A program made the translations under genes and the position numbers. Under the pieces are notes generated by a model, which saw only the letters and a list, made by a program, of their open reading frames with translations, made no database searches and was not told where the DNA came from. From contig NZ_CP067101.1 of assembly GCF_016616425.1 (NCBI RefSeq), forward strand, positions 2,852,001-2,916,000: a DNA stretch of 64,000 nt, read 5' to 3'. This document shows, piece after piece, positions 44,798 to 53,562 of the stretch. The DNA comes from Bradyrhizobium diazoefficiens. Its GTDB lineage: Bacteria > Pseudomonadota > Alphaproteobacteria > Rhizobiales > Xanthobacteraceae. Every line of letters begins with the position of its first letter. Position 1 is the first letter of the stretch.

Positions 44798-45646
44798 ATG
44801 ATCACCGGCCTCGATCATGTCGTCGTTCTGGTGAGGGAGATCGGGGCGGCCAAGGCGGCCTACCAGACGCTGCTCGCCCGCGCGCCGGCCTGGCAGAACT
44901 CGGGGGAGGGCGCCGACCGGGTGCTGTTCACCCTCGCAAACATGACGATCGAACTGATGGCGCCGAGCGGCTTCAGCGTGACTGCGGATCGCATGCGGGC
45001 ACTGCTCGATGACCAGGAGGGTGTGCTCGCCAGCCTGTGCTTTCGTGTCGCAGATATCGGCAAGATGCACCGGCGGTTGGAGCGGGTGGCTTTGAGCCCT
45101 GATCCGGTCGCAGAGGTCGAAAGCAGCGATGCCGTCAGCGACGCCGTGCTGCACTGGAAGCGCACGCGCGCTGCCACGGAGCTCACGCGCGGCGTGCGCA
45201 TGTTCTTCCTCGAACTGGCCGACGAGCGTCCGAAATCGGCGGCGACCGAGATCGCGCCGATCGATGCGCTCGACCATGTCGTGGTCACCACCGAGGATTC
45301 CGAGCGCGCCGCCGCGCTCTATGGCGCGCGGCTCGGCCTCGACCTGGCGCTGGACCGCTCGCACCAGGATTGGGGCCAGCTGATGTTCTTTCGCTGCGGC
45401 GACCTCATCGTCGAGCTGGTCCGCCGGCCCGTCGCCGGCGGTGACCTCGCGCATGACCGGCTCTGGGGCCTGAGCTGGCGGGTCGCGGACATCGACGCCA
45501 CGCGCGCCCGCCTGATCGCTGCGGGCCTCGACGTCACCGAGGTCCGCAATGGCCGCAAGCCGGGCACGCGGATTATGACGGTGCGGAACGGCACCTGCGG
45601 TGTCCAGACGGTGCTGCTGGAGCGCTCGCCGAAGCCGGTGGATTGA
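44798..45646 (+). CDS. VOC-superfamily (glyoxalase-like) protein
   Basis: A 282-residue protein with two vicinal-oxygen-chelate modules starting at MITGLDHVVVLVRE and IDALDHVVVTTEDSERAAAL. Metal-type residues His and Glu recur (LDHVVV; LIVELVRR). It may be a ring-cleaving dioxygenase, an isomerase or a glyoxalase. GGGGGAAAG lies just before the ATG. It is divergent from the PfkB kinase gene and followed by a repeat. Confidence 0.85.
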   Translation: MITGLDHVVVLVREIGAAKAAYQTLLARAPAWQNSGEGADRVLFTLANMTIELMAPSGFSVTADRMRALLDDQEGVLASLCFRVADIGKMHRRLERVALSPDPVAEVESSDAVSDAVLHWKRTRAATELTRGVRMFFLELADERPKSAATEIAPIDALDHVVVTTEDSERAAALYGARLGLDLALDRSHQDWGQLMFFRCGDLIVELVRRPVAGGDLAHDRLWGLSWRVADIDATRARLIAAGLDVTEVRNGRKPGTRIMTVRNGTCGVQTVLLERSPKPVD

Positions 45647-45660
45647 GGCAACAGGTGGTG

Positions 45661-45800
45661 TCGTGTCCCGGACGCGCTGCGGCGCGTAGCGCTGCTGCGC
45701 AGAGCCGGGACCCAGAGCCACACAGTCACTGCGCGATATGGGCCCCGGCTCTGCAGCGCACCGCTGAAGAAGCGCTGCGCTGCGTCCGGGGCACGAGATC
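45661..45800. repeat. intergenic inverted repeat, CCCGGACGC type
   Basis: TCGTGTCCCGGACGC at the left and GCGTCCGGGGCACGA at the right, with AGAGCCGGGACCC / GGGCCCCGGCTCT inside. Same family as the unit after nasC. Confidence 0.8.
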
Positions 45801-45859
45801 GTTCTCAAACGCGTACCCGCGTGTTACATGCGTATACTCAGCACCCAGCGAGCACCGGT

Positions 45860-46567
45860 TTGGCGAAAGCAAAGCGAACTCTGAAATGGCAGCGCGACCC
45901 CGAGGGGATGCGGCTGCGCATTCTCGAAGCCGCCAAGCAGGAGTTCTCCGCCCATGGCCTCGCCGGTGCGCGCGTCGACCGCATCGCGGCCAAGGCCGGC
46001 GCCAACAAGCGCATGCTCTACTACCATGTCGGCAACAAGGACGAGCTTTATCTTGCGGTGCTCGAAGGCGCCTATGACAAGATCCGCAGCGAGGAGCGGG
46101 GGCTTGATCTCGAACATCTCGATCCGCCGGAGGCGATCCGGCGCCTGATCGAGTTCACCTGGAATTACTTCCTGCGCAACCCGGAATTCCTGTCGCTGCT
46201 GCAGACCGAGAACCTCGCGCGCGCCAAGCATTTGAAGCGCTCGACCAAGGTCAAGTCGATGCACTCGCCGTTCGTCGAGATGATCGGCACCGTGGTCCGG
46301 CGCGGCGTCGCGTCCGGCGACTTCCAGGTCGCGGTCGATCCGGTGCAGCTCTACATCTCGATCGCGGCGCTCAGTTTCTTCTATCTCTCCAACTCGGCGA
46401 CGCTCAGCGTGATCTTCGGCCGGGACCTGCTCGCCAGGGACGCCAAGGACGAGCGCCTCGCCCACATGGTCGGCCTCGTGCTGGCGGCATTGACGGGGCA
46501 ATCCGCCGCGCTGTTCGAGGTCGCCAAGGCGCCGAAGTCGCGCGCCACGGTGGTGCAGACGGCGTAG
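45860..46567 (+). CDS. TetR/AcrR-family transcriptional regulator
   Basis: About 235 residues. The HTH is at residues 20-65 (RILEAAKQEFSAHGLAGARV, AAKAGANKRMLYYHVGNKDE). The C-terminal ligand domain resembles the RutR-like TetR_C group. The start is uncertain: a TTG at 45860 (LAKAKRT) gives the most family-like N-terminus, and a GTG at 45821 would add 13 residues. It lies upstream of the ABC/enzyme operon on the same strand, separated by a repeat, and is its likely regulator. Confidence 0.85.
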   Translation: MAKAKRTLKWQRDPEGMRLRILEAAKQEFSAHGLAGARVDRIAAKAGANKRMLYYHVGNKDELYLAVLEGAYDKIRSEERGLDLEHLDPPEAIRRLIEFTWNYFLRNPEFLSLLQTENLARAKHLKRSTKVKSMHSPFVEMIGTVVRRGVASGDFQVAVDPVQLYISIAALSFFYLSNSATLSVIFGRDLLARDAKDERLAHMVGLVLAALTGQSAALFEVAKAPKSRATVVQTA

Positions 46568-46570
46568 CCA

Positions 46571-46681
46571 ACTCTCCGCTGTCATCGCCTGGCTTGATCG
46601 GGCGATCCAGTTCCAGAGTCGCCAGTGGGATACGGAGAAGCTGCGGCGTACTGGATTGCCCGCCTTCGCGGGGAATGACAT
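46571..46681. repeat. intergenic inverted repeat, GATCGGGCGATCCAG type
   Basis: TGTCATCGCCTGGCTTGATC...GCGATCCAG at the left and CTGGATTGCCCGCC...GCGGGGAATGACA at the right are imperfect complements with an inner AGTCGCCAGTGGGAT core. It separates the regulator from the ABC operon. Confidence 0.7.
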
Positions 46682-46833
46682 CGAGGACGAAGCGCGACAG
46701 TTCTGCCACCGGACATTTCCCGCCGATGCCCCCGGAACCGCCGGGCACAAAACGTCACAGGGAAAGCTCTGGACAGTATTTATCCAACGGGTTAATTTCT
46801 CGCCCGAATGAAGAAGGCGACCGGGAGTGAGAC

Positions 46834-47643
46834 GTGGCTGAATTGAAGCCGCAGAGTGCGGTGTCCAAGATGCTGAATGCGGCCTGGATTCGGCCGTTCT
46901 TGTTCCTGGTCTTCATCGTCGTCGCCTGGGATCTTTCGATCCGGCTGTTCAGGATTCCCGCCTATCAGATCCCGGCGCCGGCCGACGTTGTCGCGGTGCT
47001 GCGCACAGAGTGGCCGGAACTGCTGCGCCAATCATGGCCGACGACCTATGCGACGGTCTGCGGCTTCCTGCTGTCGGCGCTGTTCGGCATTCCTGTCGCG
47101 ATGCTGATTGCGGGCTCGAAGACCGTGGAGAGCTATGTCTATCCGTTGCTGGTGTTCTCGCAATCCGTGCCGAAGATCGCGATCGCGCCGCTGTTCGTGG
47201 TCTGGTTCGGCTTCGGCATCATTCCGAAGGTGATTTCGGCGTTCCTGCTCGGCTTCTTCCCGGTCGTGGTCTCCGCCGTGCAAGGCTTCAAATCGGTCGA
47301 CCCTGACATGGTCGATCTCGCCCGCGCCATGCAGGGCAGCCGCTTTCAGGTGTTCCGCGCGGTGAACCTTCCCCATGCGCTGCCGGCGATCTTCTCCGGC
47401 CTGAAAGTTTCCGTGACGCTCGCCGTGGTCGGTGCCGTCGTCGGCGAGTTCGTCGGCTCAAATTCCGGCATCGGCTATGTGATGCAGCGCTCCATCGGCA
47501 CCTTCGACCTGCCGACGATGTTCGCAGCGCTGGTGATCCTCGCGCTGCTCGGCGTGATCCTGTTCTGGATCGTCGACCGGATCGAGAAGCTGGTCATTCC
47601 CTGGCATGTCAGCCAGCGCGAGGACGTGATTTTCGTTTCTTGA
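46834..47643 (+). CDS. ABC transporter permease, SsuC/ThiX-type
   Basis: A 269-residue inner-membrane permease with about six helices and the EAA-type loop after GFKSVDPDMVDLARAMQGSR. It belongs to the nitrate/sulfonate/taurine/thiamine-precursor group, not to sugar importers. The start is GTG with GGGAGTGAG upstream. It overlaps the end of the region before the binding-protein gene and is the first gene of a seven-gene operon. Confidence 0.9.
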   Translation: MAELKPQSAVSKMLNAAWIRPFLFLVFIVVAWDLSIRLFRIPAYQIPAPADVVAVLRTEWPELLRQSWPTTYATVCGFLLSALFGIPVAMLIAGSKTVESYVYPLLVFSQSVPKIAIAPLFVVWFGFGIIPKVISAFLLGFFPVVVSAVQGFKSVDPDMVDLARAMQGSRFQVFRAVNLPHALPAIFSGLKVSVTLAVVGAVVGEFVGSNSGIGYVMQRSIGTFDLPTMFAALVILALLGVILFWIVDRIEKLVIPWHVSQREDVIFVS

Positions 47644-47699
47644 CTACAGCAACGAACGGCCAGCGACGGCCGGACAATAATGGCAAAGGGAGAGTGACG

Positions 47700-48692
47700 A
47701 TGAAGCGATGGATAGGGGCTGTCTCGGCGGTGCTGATGACCTTCGCGGCCATGCCGGCGCAGGCAGCCGACAAGGTCGTGCTGATGCTGAACTGGTACGT
47801 CTACGGCGAGCACGCGCCGTTCTATTACGGCAAGGCCAAGGGCATCTACGCTGCCGAGGGCATCGACCTTGAGATCCAGGAAGGCCGCGGCTCGGCCGCG
47901 ACCACGCAGGCCGTCGCCGCCAAGACTGCGGACTTCGGCTATGTCGACGTTCCCACCATGATGCGCGCCGCGATCAAGGGCGCGCCTGTGGTCGCGACCG
48001 GGGTGCTGCTCCAGACCTCACCGATGTCCGCCATGGGCTTCGTCGACAAGAACATCAGGAAGCCCGAGGACATCAAGGGCAAGACCGTGGCGATCACGCC
48101 GGCCGACTCCATGACCCAGATCTGGCCGCTGTTCCTGAAGAAGACCGGCCTGAAGGAGAGCGACTTCAAGACCGTTGCCGGCGACGGCCAGACCAAGCTC
48201 AACGCCGTCATCAACGGCCAGGCTGATCTCTTGCTCGGCTACGTCATGGATCAGTCGATGAAGATCAAGGACGCCACCGGCAAGGACGTCTACCCGATCA
48301 AGTTCGCCGATTACGGCATCAACATGGTCTCGTCAGGTATCATCGCCAACACCGATTATGTGAAGGCCCATGCCGATCTCGTCCGCCGCTTCATGTCGGC
48401 GACGACCAAGGCGGTGGAAGCCGCCGAGAAGGAGCCGAAGGCGGCGGCGCAGGCGATCCTCGATGCCAACCCCAAGGGCGGCAAGATCGACACGCTGACG
48501 CAGGGCTTTGAGCTGACCATTCCGCTCTATCGGACCGCAGAGACCAAGGGCAAGAGGCCGTTCCAGGTCACTGACCAGAACATGACCGACACGGTCAACC
48601 TGCTGGTCGAATATGGCGGGCTCGATGCCAAGGCCAAGGAGAACCCGAAGGCTTTCTACACCAAAGACTACCTGCCGAAGAGCGGCTCGTGA
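47700..48692 (+). CDS. ABC transporter substrate-binding protein, NMT1/THI5-like
   Basis: A 330-residue periplasmic protein with a Sec signal (MKRWIGAVSAVLMTFAAMPAQAAD, cleaved after AQA). It opens VVLMLNWYVYGEHAPFYYGK, the pattern of NMT1/THI5-type proteins that bind pyrimidines, thiamine precursors, riboflavin or small aromatic ligands. The ATG at 47700 follows GGGAGAG; the earlier in-frame ATG at 47640 would spoil the signal peptide. Its ligand is probably the substrate of the enzymes downstream. Confidence 0.92.
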   Translation: MKRWIGAVSAVLMTFAAMPAQAADKVVLMLNWYVYGEHAPFYYGKAKGIYAAEGIDLEIQEGRGSAATTQAVAAKTADFGYVDVPTMMRAAIKGAPVVATGVLLQTSPMSAMGFVDKNIRKPEDIKGKTVAITPADSMTQIWPLFLKKTGLKESDFKTVAGDGQTKLNAVINGQADLLLGYVMDQSMKIKDATGKDVYPIKFADYGINMVSSGIIANTDYVKAHADLVRRFMSATTKAVEAAEKEPKAAAQAILDANPKGGKIDTLTQGFELTIPLYRTAETKGKRPFQVTDQNMTDTVNLLVEYGGLDAKAKENPKAFYTKDYLPKSGS

Positions 48693-48703
48693 GACACAAA
48701 CAC

Positions 48704-48738
48704 TCGCCGTCGTCCTTGCGAACGCCGGGACGACGGGG
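48704..48738. repeat. short inverted repeat inside the ABC operon
   Basis: CGCCGTCGTCCTTGCG...CGGGACGACGG, a short imperfect hairpin between the binding-protein and ATPase genes. It may be a REP-like unit that tunes the amount of the two products. Confidence 0.5.
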
Positions 48739-48750
48739 GAGAGAGCTGTG

Positions 48751-49593
48751 ATGAACCCTGCGACCAAACCAATCGACATGCAGCCGGCCGCGCATCTGAG
48801 ACTGGTGAGCGACCGGGCCGGCGATGCGTCGGGCATCAAGCTGTCCGGCGTGTCGAAGACCTACCGGACCCGCGATGGCGATGTGCCGTCGCTGCGTCCG
48901 CTCGATTTCCACATCAATGACGGCGAGTTCTTCGTCGTGGTCGGCCCAAGCGGCTGCGGCAAGTCGACGCTGCTCAAGCTGATCTCCGGCCTATTGCCGC
49001 CGACATCAGGCGAAATCCTGGTCGAGGGTGAGAAGGTGACGACGCCGCACGGCAATGTCGGCATCGTGTTCCAGAACGCGCTGCTGCTGCCGTGGCGCAA
49101 CATCCTCGCCAACGTGATGCTGCCGATCGACATGAAGCGGCTGCCGCGGCAAAAATATCTCGATCGCGCCAAGGCACTGCTGAAGCTGGTCGGGCTCGAA
49201 GGCTTCGAGAAGAAGCTGCCCTGGCAGCTCTCCGGCGGCATGCAGCAGCGCGCATCGATCTGCCGCGCGCTGGTGCACGATCCCAAGATCATGCTGATGG
49301 ACGAGCCGTTCGGTGCGCTCGACGCACTGACGCGCGAGCGCATGAATGTCGAGCTGATGCGGATCCAGCGCGAGACGAAGAAGACGGTGCTGTTGATCAC
49401 GCATTCGATTCCCGAGGCGGTGTTCCTCGCCGACCGCGTGCTGGTGATGACCGAGCGCCCCGGTGCGGTCGCCGCGATCTACGACGTGCCGCTGCCGCGC
49501 CCCCGTTCGCTCGACGTGATGGCTGACCCCGTTTTCACCGAGCTCGTACAACGCATCCGCAAGCATTTCTTCTCGCAAGGGGCGTTGGACTAG
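48751..49593 (+). CDS. ABC transporter ATP-binding protein
   Basis: A 280-residue ATPase with Walker A GPSGCGKST, signature LSGGMQQRAS, Walker B IMLMDEPFGALD and switch His in LLITHSIPEA. It is of the SsuB/TauB type, matching the permease and binding protein. The ATG at 48751 has GAGAG upstream; the longer frame covers the intergenic hairpin. It completes the importer. Confidence 0.93.
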   Translation: MNPATKPIDMQPAAHLRLVSDRAGDASGIKLSGVSKTYRTRDGDVPSLRPLDFHINDGEFFVVVGPSGCGKSTLLKLISGLLPPTSGEILVEGEKVTTPHGNVGIVFQNALLLPWRNILANVMLPIDMKRLPRQKYLDRAKALLKLVGLEGFEKKLPWQLSGGMQQRASICRALVHDPKIMLMDEPFGALDALTRERMNVELMRIQRETKKTVLLITHSIPEAVFLADRVLVMTERPGAVAAIYDVPLPRPRSLDVMADPVFTELVQRIRKHFFSQGALD

Positions 49594-49631
49594 GGTGCGA
49601 GCGATGTTCTCTGGAGCCACCACATGGACGG

Positions 49632-49764
49632 TGCGCTCCCTCCCCCGCCTGCGGGGGAGGGCTGGGGAGAGGGTGTCTCCGCTGGCAAGACTCTCCAAGA
49701 GGATAGAGCCCTCACCCGCCGCGCTTCGCGCGACGACCTCTCCCGCAAGCGGGAGAGGTGCACC
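49632..49764. repeat. intergenic inverted repeat, CCTCCCCCGC / GCGGGAGAGG type
   Basis: GCTCCCTCCCCCGCCTGCGG at the left and CCGCAAGCGGGAGAGGTGCA at the right. Same family as 28693-28795, with a GCGCTTCGCGC mini-hairpin inside. It interrupts the ABC/enzyme operon. Confidence 0.8.
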
Positions 49765-49800
49765 GTCCCCGCGGCCAGATTTGGGGAACCGGGTGGCACC

Positions 49801-51198
49801 ATGTCCCCCCGCCTGAAGCTGCGAGACATCGCCTTCTTCGAACGTCCCGTGCATTTCGCGCGGCCGTTCCGTTTCGGCGCGATCACGATCAACGCGACGC
49901 CGCAGCTCTTTGTCCGGGTCGAGATCGAAGTCGAGGGTCAGAGAAGCTCGGTCGGCGCCAGCGCCGAGCTGCTGGTGCCGAAATGGTTCGACAAGCGGCC
50001 GGAACTGTCGCCGGCGCAGACGGTCGATGGCTTGCGCCGTTCGCTTCAGATCGCGCGCGGGCTTTATCTCGCGCGGACCGGATTTCTGACGGCGTTCGAT
50101 CTGCATGCTTCGTGCATCGGTGCCCAGGTCGCTACGTGTGCGAAGAAGGATATTCCGGCGCTTGCCGCGGCCTATGGGCCAGCGGAAATCGACAAGGCGA
50201 TCCTCGATGCGCTGCTGCGTGGCGTTGAGACCAGCTTCTTCGACGGGATGGAAGGCAACATCGCCGGCATCGATGCGCGGCTTTCGCCTGACCTGAAGGA
50301 CACGGACATCACCACGTTTCTTGCTGGCCGCAAGCCGCTGGCCCGTGTTGCCATCAGGCATACCGTCGGCCTCGACGACATCGTCGAAGGTCAGGGCGGG
50401 GTCGGCGACGCGCATGAGAATGCCGGTGCCAGTTATTTCAAGCTGAAGCTGTCCGGCGATCCGGAGGCCGATGCGGTGCGGCTGGCCCGCATCGGCAAGG
50501 CATTCAATACGCTGGGGCGCAGCTACAAGGTGACGCTGGACGCAAACGAGCAGTACGCCGATCTCACGGCGCTGCATGCGCTGATGGAGCGGCTCGATCA
50601 CGATCCCGCGTTGCAGCCAATTGCGACGCGGCTGCTCTATGTCGAACAGCCCATGCCGCGCGACACCACCAGACAGTCGCCGCTGGGATCATTGGCCGTG
50701 CGCGGCTTCATCATCGATGAGGCCGATGAGTCCTACCACGCCTTTCCCACGGCGCGGGCGCTCGGCTATCACGGTATCTCTTCCAAATCCTGCAAGGGCC
50801 TCTACAAATCCATCGTCAACGCGACGCGCGCGGCGAAGTGGAGCGCGAGCGGCGAAAGGTTCTTCGTAACCGGCGAGGACCTCACCTGTCAGGCGGGCCT
50901 TGCTGTGCAGCAGGATCTCGCGCTCGGTGCCCTGATCGGCGTCACCCATGCCGAGCGCAACGGCCACCACTATGTCGACGGTTTTGGCGAAGCGCCGGCT
51001 GCGGAAGCACAGGCCTTCGCGGCCGCGCATCCCGATCTTTACGCCGATGCCGGGCAGGGCATCCGGCTCAACATTCACAACGGCGATCTCTTGACGGGAT
51101 CGCTCAACCGAGCAGGCTTTGCGACGTCGGTCCATCCGGACTGGTCGGCGCTGGCTCCGCTCGAACAGCCGAAATCACTTAGGGAGCAATCGGTATGA
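49801..51198 (+). CDS. enolase-superfamily (mandelate racemase/muconate lactonizing-like) protein
   Basis: A 465-residue protein. The barrel shows KxK at the end of beta-2 (YFKLKLSG), metal ligands Asp in TLDANEQY, Glu in LYVEQPM and Asp/Glu in IIDEADES, and a Lys in SSKSCKGLY. It is longer than typical MR/MLE proteins (about 370 residues), with an N-terminal segment before the capping domain. It likely dehydrates or epimerises an acid. Its stop overlaps the start of the Gfo/Idh gene by four bases, so they are coupled. Confidence 0.85.
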   Translation: MSPRLKLRDIAFFERPVHFARPFRFGAITINATPQLFVRVEIEVEGQRSSVGASAELLVPKWFDKRPELSPAQTVDGLRRSLQIARGLYLARTGFLTAFDLHASCIGAQVATCAKKDIPALAAAYGPAEIDKAILDALLRGVETSFFDGMEGNIAGIDARLSPDLKDTDITTFLAGRKPLARVAIRHTVGLDDIVEGQGGVGDAHENAGASYFKLKLSGDPEADAVRLARIGKAFNTLGRSYKVTLDANEQYADLTALHALMERLDHDPALQPIATRLLYVEQPMPRDTTRQSPLGSLAVRGFIIDEADESYHAFPTARALGYHGISSKSCKGLYKSIVNATRAAKWSASGERFFVTGEDLTCQAGLAVQQDLALGALIGVTHAERNGHHYVDGFGEAPAAEAQAFAAAHPDLYADAGQGIRLNIHNGDLLTGSLNRAGFATSVHPDWSALAPLEQPKSLREQSV

Positions 51199-52346
51199 CC
51201 ACCCAACGCCTCGGCCTCATCATGAACGGCGTCACCGGCCGCATGGGGCTCAACCAGCATCTGGTCCGCTCGATCGTCGCGATCCGCGACCAGGGCGGCG
51301 TCCGCTTGAAGAACGGCGACCGCGTCATGCCCGATCCGATCCTGGTCGGCCGCAGCGCCGAGAGGGTCGAAGCCCTCGCCAAGCGCTATGACATCGCCCG
51401 CTGGACCACGGATCTCGATGCCGCGCTCGCCGACAAGAACGACACTATGTTCTTCGACGCTGCGACCACGCAGGCGCGGCCAGGCCTGCTGACCCAGGCC
51501 ATCAATGCCGGCAAGCACGTCTATTGCGAGAAGCCGATTGCGACGAACTTTGAAGAAGCCGTCGAGGTCGTCCGGCTTGCGAACGCAAAGGGCGTCAAGC
51601 ACGGCACCGTGCAGGACAAGCTGTTCCTGCCCGGCCTGAAGAAGATCGCCTTCCTACGCGACTCCGGCTTCTTCGGGCGCATCCTCTCGGTGCGCGGCGA
51701 GTTCGGCTATTGGGTGTTCGAGGGCGGCTGGCAGGAGGCGCAGAGGCCGTCCTGGAATTACCGCGACGAGGACGGTGGCGGCATCATCCTGGACATGGTC
51801 TGCCACTGGCGCTACGTGCTCGACAACCTCTTCGGTAACGTCCAGAGCGTGGTCTGCATCGGCAATACCGACATCCCCGAGCGTTTCGACGAGCAGGGCA
51901 AGAAGTACAAGGCGACCGCCGATGATTCCGCCTATGCGACGTTCCAGCTCGAGGGCGGCGTCATCGCCCACATCAACATGTCCTGGGTGACGCGCGTCTA
52001 TCGCGACGACCTCGTCACCTTCCAGGTCGACGGTACCCACGGCTCGGCGGTCGCCGGTCTTTCGGACTGCATGATCCAGGCACGGCAGGCGACGCCACGC
52101 CCGGTCTGGAATCCCGACGAGAAGCGGCTGCACGATTTCTACGGCGACTGGCAGAAGCTGCCTGATAACGTCAGCTACGACAACGGGTTTAAGGAACAGT
52201 GGGAGATGTTCATCCGCCACGTCTACGAGGATGCGCCCTACAAGTTCACCCTGCTCGAAGGCGCCAAGGGCGTCCAACTTGCCGAATGCGCGTTGAAGAG
52301 CTGGAAGGAACGGCGCTGGATCGACGTCGCCCCGATCGAGGCCTGA
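51195..52346 (+). CDS. Gfo/Idh/MocA-family oxidoreductase
   Basis: A 383-residue NAD(P)-dependent dehydrogenase. The Rossmann region starts at LGLIMNGVTGRMG, the catalytic-type EKP motif is YCEKPIATNFEEA and the substrate-side helix is DEDGGGIILDMVCHWRY. It overlaps the preceding enolase-family gene (ATGA) and is followed after ten bases by the DUF993 gene. Family members oxidise sugars, cyclitols or amino-sugar derivatives, which fits a carbohydrate-like ligand. Confidence 0.9.
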   Translation: MTTQRLGLIMNGVTGRMGLNQHLVRSIVAIRDQGGVRLKNGDRVMPDPILVGRSAERVEALAKRYDIARWTTDLDAALADKNDTMFFDAATTQARPGLLTQAINAGKHVYCEKPIATNFEEAVEVVRLANAKGVKHGTVQDKLFLPGLKKIAFLRDSGFFGRILSVRGEFGYWVFEGGWQEAQRPSWNYRDEDGGGIILDMVCHWRYVLDNLFGNVQSVVCIGNTDIPERFDEQGKKYKATADDSAYATFQLEGGVIAHINMSWVTRVYRDDLVTFQVDGTHGSAVAGLSDCMIQARQATPRPVWNPDEKRLHDFYGDWQKLPDNVSYDNGFKEQWEMFIRHVYEDAPYKFTLLEGAKGVQLAECALKSWKERRWIDVAPIEA

Positions 52347-52356
52347 GGAGGGACAC

Positions 52357-53562
52357 ATGAACAAGCCCGTCCAGCCCAAGCCTGCTCCTTCAATGTCGTC
52401 ATTGTCGCTCAAGCTGCCGAAGGCCGATCGCTCGATCGAGACCTACCGGCTCGCGGCGTCGCGGACGTTCCCGGCAAAGCTCGAGGGACCGCTTAACCGC
52501 ATCGCGTTCTCGGCCGTTCATACCGTCGCCGATCCGTTCGCGGACAACGATCCCTGGCTGTCTGTCTCCGTCGACTGGGACAAGACCATTGCCTTCCGCG
52601 AGCACGTCTGGGACCTCGGCCTCGGCGTCGCGGAGGCGATGGACACCGCGCAGCGCGGCATGGGGCTGGACTGGCCCACCTCGCTGGAGCTGATCACGCG
52701 TTCGGTGTCTGCCGCCAAGCGGCGTAACGCGCTGGTGTTCTCCGGCGCGGGTACCGATCATCTCGCGGTCGAGGATGCCAAGAGCCTCGACGACGTGATC
52801 CGCGCCTACGAGGAGCAGATCTCGGCGGTCGAGAAGGTCGGCGGCCGGATCATCCTGATGGCGTCGCGCGCGCTGGCGAAGCTCGGCCGCAACGCCGAGG
52901 ACTACGCCAAGGTCTACGATCGCGTGCTGTCGCAGGTTCGCGAGCCCGTGATCATCCACTGGCTCGGCGACATGTTCGATCCGGCGTTGACGGGATATTG
53001 GGGCACCAAGGATCTCGACCGGGCGATGGACACGGCTGTGGCTATCATCAATGCCAACGTCGCCAAGGTCGACGGCGTCAAGGTCTCGCTGCTCGACAAG
53101 CAGCGCGAGATCGACATGCGCAGGCGCCTGGACAAGCGTATCAAGATGTACACCGGCGACGACTTCAACTATGCCGAGCTTATCGCCGGCGATGGGCAGG
53201 GTTTTTCGCACGCGTTGCTCGGCATCTTTGATGCGATCGCGCCGGCGGCGTCCTACGCGCTGTCGCGGCTGGCGGCGGGCGACGAGGCCGGCTTCCACGA
53301 CGTGCTGGGCCCGACGGTGCCGCTATCGCGCCACATCTTCAAAGCGCCGACGCGCTTCTACAAGACCGGCGTGGTGTTCATGGCGTTTCTCAACGGCCAC
53401 CAGGACCATTTCACCATGGTCGGCGGCCAGGAGAGCGCGCGTTCGATGCTGCATCTGGCCGAGCTGTTTCGGCTCGCCGATCAGGCCGGCCTGCTCGCCA
53501 ATCCGGAACTGGCGACACGGCGGATGAAGACCGTGCTGGCCTCGCACGGACTGGATGCCTGA
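52357..53562 (+). CDS. DUF993 family protein, dihydrodipicolinate-synthase-like barrel
   Basis: A 401-residue protein recognised as DUF993, a family related in fold to class I aldolases such as DapA. Visible segments include IAFSAVHTVADPF, VFSGAGTDHLAVED, IILMASRALAKLG, PVIIHWLGDMFDP and VDGVKVSLLDKQRE, the Lys of the last being a candidate Schiff-base residue. GAGGAGGG precedes the ATG. It overlaps the isomerase gene by one base. The function is not established; a retro-aldol step would suit the operon. Confidence 0.85.
   Translation: MNKPVQPKPAPSMSSLSLKLPKADRSIETYRLAASRTFPAKLEGPLNRIAFSAVHTVADPFADNDPWLSVSVDWDKTIAFREHVWDLGLGVAEAMDTAQRGMGLDWPTSLELITRSVSAAKRRNALVFSGAGTDHLAVEDAKSLDDVIRAYEEQISAVEKVGGRIILMASRALAKLGRNAEDYAKVYDRVLSQVREPVIIHWLGDMFDPALTGYWGTKDLDRAMDTAVAIINANVAKVDGVKVSLLDKQREIDMRRRLDKRIKMYTGDDFNYAELIAGDGQGFSHALLGIFDAIAPAASYALSRLAAGDEAGFHDVLGPTVPLSRHIFKAPTRFYKTGVVFMAFLNGHQDHFTMVGGQESARSMLHLAELFRLADQAGLLANPELATRRMKTVLASHGLDA

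Noticed and set aside
49006..50601. 531-codon minus-strand frame across the ABC ATPase and enolase-family genes
   Set aside because: It spans an intergenic repeat and two real genes in antisense and has no family match.
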